Below, one piece after another: positions 31,766 to 43,056 of a DNA stretch of 64,000 bases (its first letter is position 1; the number at the start of each line of letters is the position of its first letter). This DNA comes from Bilabrum cf. latius (Eukaryota > Bigyra: Bicosoecida > Bigyra > Bicosoecida). Below the pieces are notes generated by a model. That model did no database searches and was not told the DNA's origin. It saw only the letters and a list, made by a program, of their open reading frames with translations. The stretch covers positions 992,001 to 1,056,000 of the forward strand of contig OZ237748.1 of NCBI GenBank assembly GCA_965178125.1, read 5' to 3'. The translations under genes and the position numbers were made by a program.

Positions 31766-34700
31766 ATGGCAGGCTCGCAGCAGGATGACCCGCAGCAGCC
31801 GCCGCGATTCGGGGCCGCAAGCGCGTTCCCGCCAAGCTCCTCCTCCTTGTCCCCGCCCGGGGGCATCAGGGGGGGTGTCGCCGCAGGGGTGGGGTCCGGG
31901 CGAGGAGGGGGCGGGGGGGGCACGCCCCCCAGGGGGGGAGGGGCCGCCGTCCCCCCCTCCTCCTCCCCCGACCGCCCCCACTCGTCACACCACCACCCGG
32001 CCACCCCCGGGGCCATGCAGCAGCTCGTGCCCCTGCTCTCCCACGTGCAGGCCGCCTTCGGGGCCGCAGGATAGCCGCCCCTCCCCCTCCCGCGGGTGGC
32101 ACTGATCGGGGGCCAATCCGCGGGCAAATCGAGCGTGCTGGAGGCCATCGTGGGGAGGCCCTTCCTGCCCCGGGGAACCGATGTGACGACTAGGCGGCCG
32201 CTTGTCCTGTACCTGCAGACGGTGGGAGAGGAGGAGGCGGCGGCCCTCAGGCACGCCTCGGCGGCGGCGGCGGCGGCGGCCGAGGCCCAGCGGCAGCGTG
32301 AGGCGCAGCGGGAGGGAGGTGTGACGAGTGAGGGGGGAGAGGAGGGGAAGGGGGACGGCGTTAGCGGCGGCGCATCGCACTCGTCACAGTCAGTCCCTAG
32401 GCCCCCCCCCGCTCCGGCCAGCGCCAGCGGGGAGTGGTGCGAGTTCCTGCACCGCAGGGGGGAGCGGTTCGTTGATTTCGACGCGGTGCGGGAGGAGATC
32501 GAGAGGGAGACCGCGCGGGTGTGCGGGCCGCAGAAAGGGGTGGATCCGGAGCCGATTCACCTGCGGGTGCACTCCCCCTGGGTGCCCACCCTGACCCTGG
32601 TGGATCTTCCGGGTTTGACCAGGGTGCCTGTGGGGGACCAGCCAGCCGACGTGTCCACCCGCATTGAGGGCATGGCCGAGCGGTATGCCAGCGACGAGCA
32701 GACGCTGCTGCTGGCGGTCACACCAGCGACCGACGACCTTGCCACGAGCGCGGCATTGGAGCTGGCGAGGAAGGTGGACCCTAGAGGGGTTCGAACCCTG
32801 GGGGTGCTGAGCAAGTGCGATCGGGTGGACGCGGGGGCGGGGGCGGCGGTGACTGCGGCGCTGCGCAACGGGGTGGTTCCGCTGAGGCTGGGGTGGGTGG
32901 GGGTGGTGTGCCGGGGCCCGCGGGCGGAGGAGCAGGGAGTCACTTTGCTGCAGCAGAGGCAGCTGGAGAGTCAGTTCTTCGCGCGGCATCCCACGTTCCA
33001 AAGGCTCGGGGGCCGGGCGGGGATCGGGCACCTCGCCCGGAGGTTGGCGCAGACTGTGCTTGAGAGCGCCCGGGCGAGGCTTCCTCGGATCAGGGAGCGG
33101 CTTCAGGCGGAGCTGCTGCACCAGGAGAGGGAGGCGGGGCTGGACAGGGACAGGGGTGTGACGAGTGGGGGTGCTGGTGCGGGGGAGGACGACGGCGCCG
33201 GTGGTGAGGGGGGGGGTTCTGCCGGTGGTGCTGTGAGGGGTGGGCTGCTCTTGTCCCTGGTGAGTGGGTATTCCCGGAGGTACGTGTCCATGCTTGAGGG
33301 GAGGCCGGATGACGAGTACGACGAGGACGAAGATGAAGAGGATGATGGGAACATGGGTGGGCGTGGGCGGGGTGCAGTGCACGGTGGTGCGCAGGAGAGC
33401 AAGGAAGCCTCTTCTCGTGCCCAGGGGGGGCGGGGGCGCAGGGAGGTGCCACGACCCCCGGGGGGTGGGGGCGCTCAGGAGGGGAGTTACCCCGCGACCC
33501 CGGGACCCCAATACGGGGGGGACACCACCACTACCCCCGGGGCCCCCTCCGTGGCCCCCCCCCAATCCACCGTTGGATTGCCCGCGTCCTTCAGAGCCGC
33601 TCAGGCTGCGGCGGAATCCAGGGCCGTGCGAGACGCGGCGAAGGACGGGACCTACGAGAGTGCACTGCACGGCGGTGCACTTGGGGGTGCGTAGGGCGCT
33701 GCCGGGGGGTAGTACGGAGCCAGCGGTCGTGGCGCGGCCGGCGGTGGTGTGACGAGTGGGGAGGAGGGTGACAGGGGCCTGGGAGCACTCCCCCGGGGCG
33801 GGGCCCGGCTGCGGAGCGAGGTGTTTGAGCGGTTCGCCAGAGGCACGATCGAGATGGACCCCCTGGGGGGTTTGGGGACGGGTGACGTGGCGGCTGCGAT
33901 CAGGGCACACACGGGGCCCGGGCCCGACCTGTTCGTTCCCCAGGGGGTGTTCGACTCGCTGGTGCGGAGGCAGGTGCGGAGGCTGGAGCAGCTGGGACTG
34001 GCCTGCGTGCGGCAGGCGTATGACGAGTGCAAGGCGGTGGCGGCGCGGGCGGGCGACGGGGGTGGCTTGCCCCGGTGGGGGCGGGCACGGGAACGGGCGG
34101 TGGAGGAGTGCAGGGCATTGCTGCGCTCCCAGCTGCGACCCTGCGAGGCCTTCGTCAGGCAGCTCATGCAGTGCGAGCTGGCACACGTGAATATCCAGCA
34201 CCCGGATTTCCTGGGGGGCGATGGGGCGCTGGGGAGGGCCAAGGCGTGGGCCGACAGGGTGGGGCCCGCCCTCCTCGTGGACGGTCCTCACTCGTCACAC
34301 CACCGCCACCACTCGTCACACCACCACCACTCGTCACACCACCACCACTCGTCACACCAGGAGCCGTGGGTCCTCCCCGGGGAGGCGCCCCCGAGGGACA
34401 GGGAGGACGAGGCCGCCCTACTCTTCGGGGGCAGGGAACCCAGGGAACAACTGGAGGCGGCGCTGCAGCGGGAGCTCGGTGTGGCGAGTGAGGGCGGCGC
34501 GACGGCCTCCCCTTCCGCGGGTGCGCTGCAGCTGCAGGTGCTGGGGCAGCAGGGCGCCTTCCGGTGCGGCGAGCTGCAGCTGCAGGTGAGCGGTGGGGGC
34601 GGGGAGGACCTGGACGGTGTGACGAGTGTGCCGCTGGACACGGAGGCTCTGCTCGCGCGCCACTGGCCCGTTGCCGCAGCTGTGGCGGGGGCTGTGGCGG

Positions 34701-35878
34701 GGGCGGGGGCCGGTGCGTCCTACCCCCCTGATCACTCGTCACACCGCTCCCCCCCTCAGTCCTTCCCCCGCCGGGTGTGGCTCCCGGCGGAACAGGCCGA
34801 GGAGGCCCGTATGCTTCGAGAGTGCGTGCGGTCCTATGTGACGATTGTGCAGCGGCAATGGGCGGATCTCGTCCCCAAGGCGGTCATGTGCCTGTTGGTG
34901 GGAGCCTCCAAGCAGAAGGTGCACGCCCATCTGGTGCAGCGGATGTACGGGGGCGCCACGGACGCCCAGAGGGTCTGGGAGCGGCAGGGGAGGCCCTCGA
35001 TCCAGGGGCCTCTGTACCAGCTGACCACCGAGACGGGCGAGGCAGCCGCAAGGAGGAGGAGGGCGGGGGCCGTGGTGCGGGCGCTGCGGAGGGCCCTGAG
35101 GGCGGCCGATGCGGTGGCTGCTGCGGAGGAGGGGGGCGCCGCGGGGCTGCTTGGGGGGGGTGGGGGGAATGGGGTGGGGGCGGCGGGGCTGGTGCCGGGG
35201 GGTGTGACGAGTCTGGAGGACGAGGAGGTGGCCATGCAGCAGCAGTAGCAGCAGGGGGGGTATGGGCCGAAGGAGGGAGGCGATGAGTGGAGTGGTGGGA
35301 TGTATGGTGTGACGAGTGCGGGCGGGGGTGCCTCGAACGGGGTGGTGCGGGAGGAGGAGGCTGTGGCGGCGGCTCGGTTCTACGCCTCGCAGCGGGCCCT
35401 GTCTGGCGGGGGCGGGGGTGTGACGAGTGATGGGGGCCTGGGCGTGGGGGTGTCGAATCCGTGGGGCGTGGGGGGATCGGCCTACGGGGTCGGCGGGTGG
35501 GTGATGGAGAGTGTAGGTCGTGTGCCACTGGGCGCGTCCCCGCCGCAGCCTCCCGCCTCGCAGGTGTCGTCGGGGAGGGGTCGCAAGGACGGTGTGACGA
35601 GTGGGAGTGGGGGTGCTCCGGTGGCTGGGGGGCCCCCGATCGTGGGGAGGGGTCCATCGGGGGGTGGGTCTGGTGAAAGTGTGACGAGTGGGTCCAGGGG
35701 CGGGTCCGTGCTGCGTCGGGCGGCGCACGCACCGGCGCACCTGGGTGGGGAGCGGTCGGTGGGTGTGACGAGCGATGCGCACCAGCGTCGGGTCCGCGGC
35801 AGTCCGGGGAGCGTCACTGGGTCTGTGACCGCGGCCGGAAGGGCGGATGTGCCTGCTTTGGGGTCGGGCGGGCGGTGA
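31766..35878 (+). CDS. Dynamin-related GTPase (DRP1-like)
   Basis: A large membrane-fission GTPase. G1 is GGQSAGKSSVLE (~residue 114), the switch region RGTDVTTRRP, G3 DLPGLTRV (~280) and G4 SKCD (~349). A middle domain follows. The GTPase effector domain (~1015-1060) has RSYVTIVQRQWADLVPKAVM, close to mitochondrial/peroxisomal DRP1 proteins. No PH domain is seen. Under the standard code four TAG codons (32072, 33692, 33710, 35246) cut it. All are in one frame, and that at 35246 sits in a run of Gln (QQQ-TAG-QQ). It is intron-free, ends TGA 35876, about 1,370 residues, far longer than usual because of low-complexity insertions with 13-14 copies of the 12-mer motif. Confidence 0.87.
34289..34357 (+). 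repeat. Four tandem CACTCGTCACAC copies
   Basis: The dispersed 12-mer occurs four times in a row (34289, 34310, 34328,34346), separated by CACC units, inside the dynamin frame. Here it is in the reverse orientation and encodes repeated HSSH. Confidence 0.95.
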
Positions 35879-36293
35879 GGGTGTCTCGTGTCTGCCTCTG
35901 GCTCGCGCAGCATCATCCGCATAGATCGATCGATGATTGATGATTGATGGGGACGCCGCGGCAGGGATATTTGAGTGTGCTTGCACAGTGCGAAAGGGGC
36001 TTGTTTATCAGTCGGTGCTTGCTGTTGAACTCGAGACCATCGATACCGGAACCACAATGAAACCGGAACCGCGCATCGTTCTCGATCCGATGGATCGAAC
36101 GCAAGAACCCAGGGCTTGGTGCTGCCTACGCTGCGGATGTCGCGCAGTTCCGAGGCCAAGAAAAATACAGATCCGTTCACGTCATCTAATGTGTGGTGAG
36201 TTCCATCGTGATGTCTGCTACTGGCAAATTCTCAAGCGACCAAAGCAACCCTTGCTGCTCGCCTTTCGTTGCGTGTCCTACAGCATTGAGGAT
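35879..36293. other. Intergenic
   Basis: Contains a short ATCGATCGATGATTGATGATTG simple stretch near 35926-35947. A pyrimidine-AG (CCTACAG) at 36276-36282 could be a splice acceptor for ankyrin gene B. No other gene seen. Confidence 0.4.
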
Positions 36294-37932
36294 ATGATTG
36301 CTGCTGTACATGAAGACAGCAGCGATCGAGTCAGAGAGAATATCGCCAGAGGTGGCCATCCGGACGTTGTAACTGCAGTGAGGCATGTCGCTGCGTTCTC
36401 GGTGGTCCGTCATTCATGCTTGCACTGCATGGTTGCATTTCTGTTTGTAGGGTTTTTCGCCTAGATTAATTACCGGCAAGCTGCAGCATCCGACAGAAAT
36501 CGCGTTGTCTGCGGCTCATGTTGCTGCAAAGGAGGGCAAGCCAAAAGCCCTCGCCGCGCTGCTCGAGTGCGGGGCCGACCCCAACCCAATCTCCACGGTG
36601 AGAACGACCAATGGCAGGTTTTGAAGCCGCGGGCATCGAGCTGCGTGCGAAAGAGCGAGGCTAACCTGCTGTACGAGCGATGTCCGCTCAAGCCATCCTC
36701 GCGCCGCGCCCACCACGCCCTGACTGCACTGACGCTGTCATCTCCACACCCCACCCACACAACCGTTCGCACAGCTCGAGTTCACCCCGCTCCACTTCGC
36801 CGCCATGCGAAGAGAGGATGGGGCTGAACTGGCTCGAATCCTCCTGCGCGGAGGGGCCCGCGTGAATCCCTGGCCTGACATGGTGAGCAGCCGCAGTGCT
36901 GCTCTGCGGCCCGTCGCAATGCAACGCTGCATTCCACCGCGGAATCGAGCAGGAATGACGTAGTTGCATCGCTAGCAACCAGGACGTATGATGCAACTGA
37001 GGCAAACGGCCATGTCATTGTGCAGTTCGCATCTTTTGCATGGCCCTCTTGCATGGATCCGCAGCTCAAGTTTAGTCCCCTCCATGCCGCTGCGAGGGCA
37101 GGGGCTGCAGACGTCGCCAGAGTGCTGATTAGGGCGGGCGCCGAGGTCAATGCCTGCACAAAAGTGAGAGGCGCTGCATTGTAACTCGAGTTGGCATTTA
37201 CGAGTCTAGCAGCGTATGGCAAGCGGTTCAAGCTGTGCTATGTGTTGTGCTCCGCTCGCAATCGTTGCATTGATGACCCCATGAGCCAAGCAGAGTATAT
37301 GATTGCGATATAGGGAATCCCGTCGTAGTAGTATATCGGTTAGATATCGCTTTCGTTAAAGGAGTCACTGTTTCACAGTCTGGAAAAACTCCACTGCACA
37401 TGGCGGCCAAGCAGAAGGATCCTGCTTGCGCATTTGTGCTGCTGCAGGCAGGGGCCAACCGGCAGGCGGTGCACGGAGTGAGGCACTTGCGCGATCAGAG
37501 CACAAGCACACTGCTTTGCTGCAGATGCATACGGTCTTATTGATTCTGTCTGCATATTCCCTCCTTGTTCACACGACTTAATTTCGCAAGCAGAGAAGGG
37601 AACGAACCCCGGAGGAGAGAGCAGAGCACTTCGGGTATCATGTCACAGCGAGGTGTATCCGGCAGTTCAACCATAGGAATAGATACTTGATTCGATGGAG
37701 AAGGGCGGTGGAGGCCAATCAGGACGCTGGGAGGGTGTTTCATGCAGCCGCCGAGGGCAGGCCCATGGAGTTGGCTAAGCGATTAAGGCTGGACAAGCTG
37801 GCTGGCGGGCTGCAGATGAAGGGTACTGTATTGCTTCCGGATGGGAGCACCAGGTAGGTCATCCCGCTGGAAGCAGCCAGGCTGTGCGGGCATGTTGAGT
37901 GCGTAAAGCTTCTGGAAGTTGATAGCTACTAA
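36294..37932 (+). CDS. Ankyrin gene B (6 exons)
   Basis: Exons 36294-36377, 36487-36597, 36775-36882, 37065-37163, 37379-37477 and 37594-37932, all phase 0 with GTGAG donors; exons 2-5 each encode one ankyrin repeat. The last exon has the IRWRRAVEANQDAG...RPMELAKRLRLDKL signature seen in genes A and C. TAG 37855 is read through in TR-TAG-VIPLEAARL, where gene C has a coding residue. TAA 37930 ends it at about 279 residues. The same frame stays open for 44 more codons and contains VGEADEISEI, related to a segment at 61778-62080. So if TAA were sense the protein would extend to a TGA near 38064. The first exon may have an upstream partner. Confidence 0.8.
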
Positions 37933-38776
37933 GTTAGTCCTGTGGGTCCTGCAATATGCCAGGCAACGATACGTGTTGGGGAGGCCGATGAGATCTCTGA
38001 GATCCAGGGGATTGGAGTCGCCCGCTGGCAGAACCTCTTGGAGGTGGTGGATCAAATCCGGATGTGACGCAGCAAAGCGATGGAATGAGCGGTCAGGGAT
38101 GCCAGTCCAGCGGGGTGCGAGAAGCAGCGGCGGTTATGATAGTGGAGCGAAGGTCACAGGCGGAGGAGGGAGGGGATCTATCACTGCCAGTGCGGGGAGG
38201 GGTGATGGTACCAGGTGGTACACACCATGTGGGTGTATCTGTCCATGGTGCTCACCGATCACAGATCGAAGCCGTGCATCGGCAACGGGACTTCTGCTGA
38301 GGATGGATTCATATCCGATCTACAGATCCCTTCAGTTGCACTGCAATGTGATGGCAACCACTGCAGCACATGTCCTGCGGGAGGAGCAGCGGCAATCAAG
38401 GGGTGGAATGCCTGCAAAACGTACTTTTGTGCACTTGGTACACTATCCCTGATGTGGAATGTGGAGTAGCGTGTATGGAATGTGTTGCGTGAAGTATCCA
38501 GGATTTTGTTTGCGTACCCAACTTGGGTATGGCCAGTGCGTGGTGTACCGCGACTTGGCTATCCGTGGCTATCCTTGTACATTTTGGATGCTTGGCGGAA
38601 ACGTCAGCTAGCTCTATCGTAGCAATGCACTGCAATTTTGATCCGCGCAGCCGGCACTTTGGGCATGACACTTCCGGTATTCAGGTTGGTGGCTGGAGAT
38701 TGCCGAGTGCCGAGTCGCAATGCGACAGCAGCAGAAGCCCGATCCAGCCCCAGCTAGTGCACAGGACTAGCCTGTC
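37933..38776. other. Intergenic / possible 3' extension
   Basis: 37933-38064 is open in the ankyrin B frame (see that gene). The rest has no recognisable gene. Confidence 0.4.
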
Positions 38777-41700
38777 TCAAGCACTGTTGGCTTGCGCTGG
38801 CACGGTGCTTGATGCCTGCGCCTCGCCAGCCTGCCTTTCAGCGTACGCTCCTGCACCTTGGGAGGCCCCTGCTGTTTGGACAGGTGACTCGCTCTTGGGT
38901 GCCGCCGCAGGTCCGCAGCACAGGAAGTACGCCGCAGTACTACCCCCGCCCAGAACGAGTCCCACCACGGCTCCGATGATGATGCCCACGACCATGCTCC
39001 CGTCGTCGTCTTCGGCGCAATTTCCGCTGCCGTCCGGGTTGTTGCCATCGAGTGGACTGTCATCTGTCGCCGGGTCGTTCGACCCACTACCGGGGTTCGG
39101 ATTGGAGCTCGGTTGGACCCCGATCGTGGGTTGCATGCTCGAGCCGACGCACGCATCGATGGCCACGCCCGAGTCCACGTTGGAGCCCATGTACTGGGTT
39201 GTAAGCTGGAAGCCCTCTTGCAGGGTCAGAGTGCCGAGCGACGGAAAGTTGATGCTGGTCCCTTCAGTGGCAGCATCAACGACCTGGTCCAGGTCGAAGT
39301 CGATGTCACCCACGTTGATGACAGCGGAAACAGCCCCAGCCTCCATGCCGACAGTGGCATCAGAGCATGAATCAGCAGTAATGGTCTGTGCACGCCTGTC
39401 CGCGCTGCTGCCCTGTGCAGGCTCGGCCCAGCTGTCCAGTGCCGGGGCCAAGTCAGTCGTGCCCTCAACTTTCACGGAGAACTCAACACCAGCGAAAATC
39501 TCAACGGGAATGAGGCCGTACAGGTCGATGGTCAGCTTGGGACCGACAGCAACGGTCGTTCGGCCTCCGACGATGGACACGGACTCATCCTGAGTGACCA
39601 CAGCCAAGGGGCGAAACGCGATTGACCAGTCTGCGCTCGCGATCGGCGATCCAGGGTCGACATCATCGTTCAGATCTGGGCATTCGAGTTCATGATCATC
39701 TCCTGACGCGGTCTCGCAGCCCGCGTTGGCGAAACAGTAATCCGACCCGAAAGTGGGATTGTAGCATCTCGACACGCAGTAGCAACCGTCTCCGTCCGTC
39801 TTCCCGTTTCTGTACGTGAAGCCTAGCTCTGCCTGGGCGGTGGCAGTGGCACCAACCTTGAGCTTGGTAGCTGTTGCGAACCGGTTCACACCTCTAGCGG
39901 CAAGTGCCACGTCACTGCCGATGACGACAGGGAAGGGACCCACGGTAAGACGAACGTTCGGTAGCGATATAGGGGCAGAAAGCTCCGTGACGTCACTTTC
40001 CGGGACGACGCTAGTCATGTCAGCAACGAGGTCCGCCTTCACTGTGGCATCGCCCACCACCTTGACATCCAGTCTCGTCACACCGAGGCGGGGGGAATCG
40101 GTCCCGGGAGGTCTGGCATACCCGGCGAAAGAGAACTCGAGGCTAGCATCGAACTTGGCGTAGCTGCGGTGAGTCAAAGAGGCAGGTATAGGAACTAGTA
40201 GGCCACTGGTATCAAGGGCATGAAACGTGTCACAGCAGTCTCCAGATTGTAGGCTAGTAGGGGGGCTGTGGGGCCGTGCAAGCGGCCATGTGCGCACGCA
40301 ACAGGAGACAATCAATGACGAGACCAGCGCACACGGATGCAAAAACTCACGATTCCTCGAAGTAGATGGTGTCCTCCACGAGGTCTAGCTGGGCCGTAAC
40401 GGCGCTGTCAGTGGTAGAATCGTAGTTGAAGCCCCAGCTGAACGCGTCCACGTCGCAGCCGTAGTTAAGCGTGGCGAAGTTCTCCGGCAGGATGGCCCCA
40501 ACCTCCTCACGGCTGCAAGAAAGCTCCTGTGCACGTCGAGCCTCCGGGCTCGAAGCTGTGCTGTGGTCTGGGCTGATGTGAACATCCATGTCAAAGGCTT
40601 CCGCTGCCATGTGAGGGGGGACCTGCTGAGCTCTGAGCCGAGTCACCCACAGCGTTGCTCCGGTCCTGTCGGTCACCTGCTCCGGGACCGTGCTCGATGT
40701 GATCATCACGGTCTGGCCAACTCCGAGTCCATCATTGGCAGCACCGGTCTCTTCTGCTGCTCCGCCGGAAACATCTCCGAACAGGGGGGTCACTTCGTCG
40801 GCTCCTGCACCCTTACGCACCGCGCAGGACCAGCCCTCCTCCAGCGTGAGTGCCTGCCCGGGCTCAAGCACCATCGGGACGACGGAGAAGATCTGCATGT
40901 CGCTGGACCCATGATTGGGACATTGCACGCGCACTACTTCGGGGCGATCCTCCAGCACGACGGTGGAGTTGAGCAGCACTGCATGGTACTTGATCTTGGA
41001 CTTGCCGATGCCCGGGGCATGCACCTCTGACACATGCAGGTACCGCCCTCCGTGGCGCCCACCCGATTCCTTGGCAGTCTCGATGGGTGTCGTGCGGCGA
41101 CCGATGACCATGAGTCCTGTGTGCGCTGTCGGCTGGAAGTCTCGTGCGAGAAATTCCATGGGCGCGAGGCGGCGAGAGCTGTCTGCTTGGTGACCGGCCC
41201 TTCCTGAACCGGACGATTCGCTGCGCAGATGTCTTGGAAGTTCTCCTTTAGAGCTGCTCGAATGCACTTGAATGGCTTGGTCTAGCTCCTGAGCGTGCAC
41301 ATCGCTTAGGACCCGCCTGTGGTCGACAGCTGTGGAAGCGTGCACGGTCTGAATCGTCGCCCCGTGCTGCGACGCGAAATTCCGCGCGGCCTGAAGGTTC
41401 TGTACCAGATTACACTTCTCTGATTTTCCACACAAGTGTAGAATGGCATGGCTCTGGCCAATTGACCGACAATCGGATGCCTACGGAAATGATCGGATCA
41501 AAACAACAATAGCTAGCTTGCAGAGAAGCGGGCCTGATATGCTCCAATATTGCGTCTAGTAGATCGCAGCAGTGCACATTCATGATAAATAACATATCTT
41601 ACTCCGGGGATGGCAGCTAGAAGCGCCTCGCAGCCGGGTAGGGCTCCTTCAGGCAGCGAGACAGCCACGCCGACCTGTTCGTGGGAATGCAAGTCCCACT

Positions 41701-41803
41701 TGGAGTACATCTGAGATACCTTGGCTTCTGTGAGGGCTTCCGGTGAACACTTGACTAGATTCAGCGAGCATCCCAGCAGCACAATGGAGGCAATCGCGCG
41801 CAT
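38777..41803 (-). CDS. Type I membrane protein, 3 exons
   Basis: Exons 41603-41803, 40351-41399 and 38777-40253. Introns of 203 nt (donor GTAAGA) and 97 nt (donor GTGAGT, acceptor CTACTAG) make a continuous 908-residue protein ending TGA. The start MRAIASIVLLGCSLNLVKC is a signal peptide. A single C-terminal helix (VVGIIIGAVVGLVLGG) precedes a short cytoplasmic tail, and a Ser/Gly/Asn/Pro-rich stalk precedes the helix. The ectodomain is Cys-poor with beta-rich segments and a local Cys cluster (near 39700-39790). No TAG codons, unlike its neighbours. I do not recognise the family; a surface receptor or adhesion protein is a guess. Confidence 0.75.
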
Positions 41804-42202
41804 CGCTTTGCCCTGCAATTCTAAGAGTGCGAGTGTGGGCAAATTCCGAAACTCGAATTGTTGTCGTAGTCGTCACACCTGCATCGTAATTCCGCCGGCT
41901 GAATTCGAATTATTGCAATCCGCTAAACTCGTTTTGGGTTAGGACTTGGGTATTCCAATGAGCGTAACTCAGTCGAGGCTTTATACTGAAGCACCAACCA
42001 GCGCGTGTTACACTCGCTGGGCGGCGCCCCAATGCCAGGCCTGCCCACTGCCACTGCCAGGGCACCATCTTCTTGACATCCAGTGGACCCGTCCGCTCAG
42101 CTTCAACCAGCGTATTGATCTATAATCTTATTGGTTAATTGCGTAATTCATGGTCGACAACATAGTTTCCTGACGGTGCCCACCCTTCATTGTATTATAC
42201 TT
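41804..42202. other. Intergenic
   Basis: Nothing recognised between the membrane-protein start and the ankyrin remnant. Confidence 0.4.
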
Positions 42203-42600
42203 GTTGGTGGGGCCAGCAAGGTCTCTGAGATTGAGGTCGCGCGGTGGGCGCAGGACCCGCTCGAGGTGTAAGCCCGATTGGAACAGTACGTGTCGCCATG
42301 GCACCTCCTGTACGATGCAGCGAGACTCATCCGGCTCTTCAGCCCTAACATGCATCACCTGGTAGACTAATGGAGGAGGGCAGTGGAGAGGCCACGAGGA
42401 ATGATGGGTTGGTGTTCCAGGCAGCAAGCAAGGGCAGGCCCATGGAGCTGGCAAGGAGGCTGAGGCTGGGCAAGCTGGCAGGCGGGCTGGAGATGGAGGG
42501 CGAGGTAAAGCACGAGTCGGGCGGCACCAGGGTGGCGAGTCACGTACGATTACATGAAGCTGCTGGAAAAGGCCATGGAGGGCTAAGCTCAAAGTGGAGT
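42203..42600 (+). pseudogene. Ankyrin-family C-terminal remnant D
   Basis: Carries VGGASKVSEIEVARW (like the minus-strand segment at 61778-62080), then IRLFSPNMHHLVD, WRRAVE, and after a one-base frameshift LVFQAASKGRPMELARRLRL and the rest of the shared C-terminal signature. Two in-frame TAA codons and the frameshift indicate a decayed copy. No upstream ankyrin exons are seen. Confidence 0.7.
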
Positions 42601-43056
42601 ACTAAATTGTCAAATGTTCTGTACCTTTTATAATTATAATATTGCACTGGAACTTCATTATGGACGCCATCTTGCTCGCGATTGACCTCGCCTTGGTATT
42701 CACGAGGGCCCGTCATTCAATTGGGACCCGCTACAATTCACACAACATGATAGCCACTGGACACGTAGTATCGACCCACTGTGATTTTGAATCGCACGCA
42801 TGTTGCAAAAGATAGTGCAGCTACAGGTGCAGGGCACTGGGGCACTGTCATCACCGTGAAGCTGACCCGGCCTTGACTAGGTCCATCTATCGAGCAGCGG
42901 ACACCACGAACGCAGTAGGCTGTTAAAGTATTTAAGCATGAGGTGTGCACTGTCTGGATTGTGATGCTTCCTTGTTCGCGATCATGTGCTCCCAGCCGTC
43001 ACCAGTTCTTCTGTTCTCAGTTAGTCACCCCCGGCTCCACGTCCAAGCTTTCGCAG
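42601..43056. other. Intergenic / upstream of ankyrin gene C
   Basis: No gene recognised. An open stretch with one TAG leads into the first ankyrin exon at ~43057, so a 5' exon may be hidden here. Confidence 0.4.

Noticed and set aside
32785-32812. tRNA T-loop-like GGGGTTCGAACCCTGG
   Set aside because: Inside the dynamin GTPase domain and explained by coding sequence.
32390-34291. 633-codon minus-strand frame opposite dynamin
   Set aside because: Antisense shadow of GTPase-coding sequence, Pro/His/Arg-rich without motifs.
34289-34357. CRISPR-like short repeats in dynamin
   Set aside because: Units and spacers are too short, inside a eukaryotic gene, and the same 12-mer is dispersed elsewhere.
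38523-39593. 356-codon plus-strand frame opposite the membrane protein
   Set aside because: The minus strand has signal peptide, consistent introns and a transmembrane segment; the plus frame has none.
42203-42600. TAA as a sense codon based on remnant D
   Set aside because: This copy also has a frameshift and no upstream exons, so its TAAs may simply be decay.
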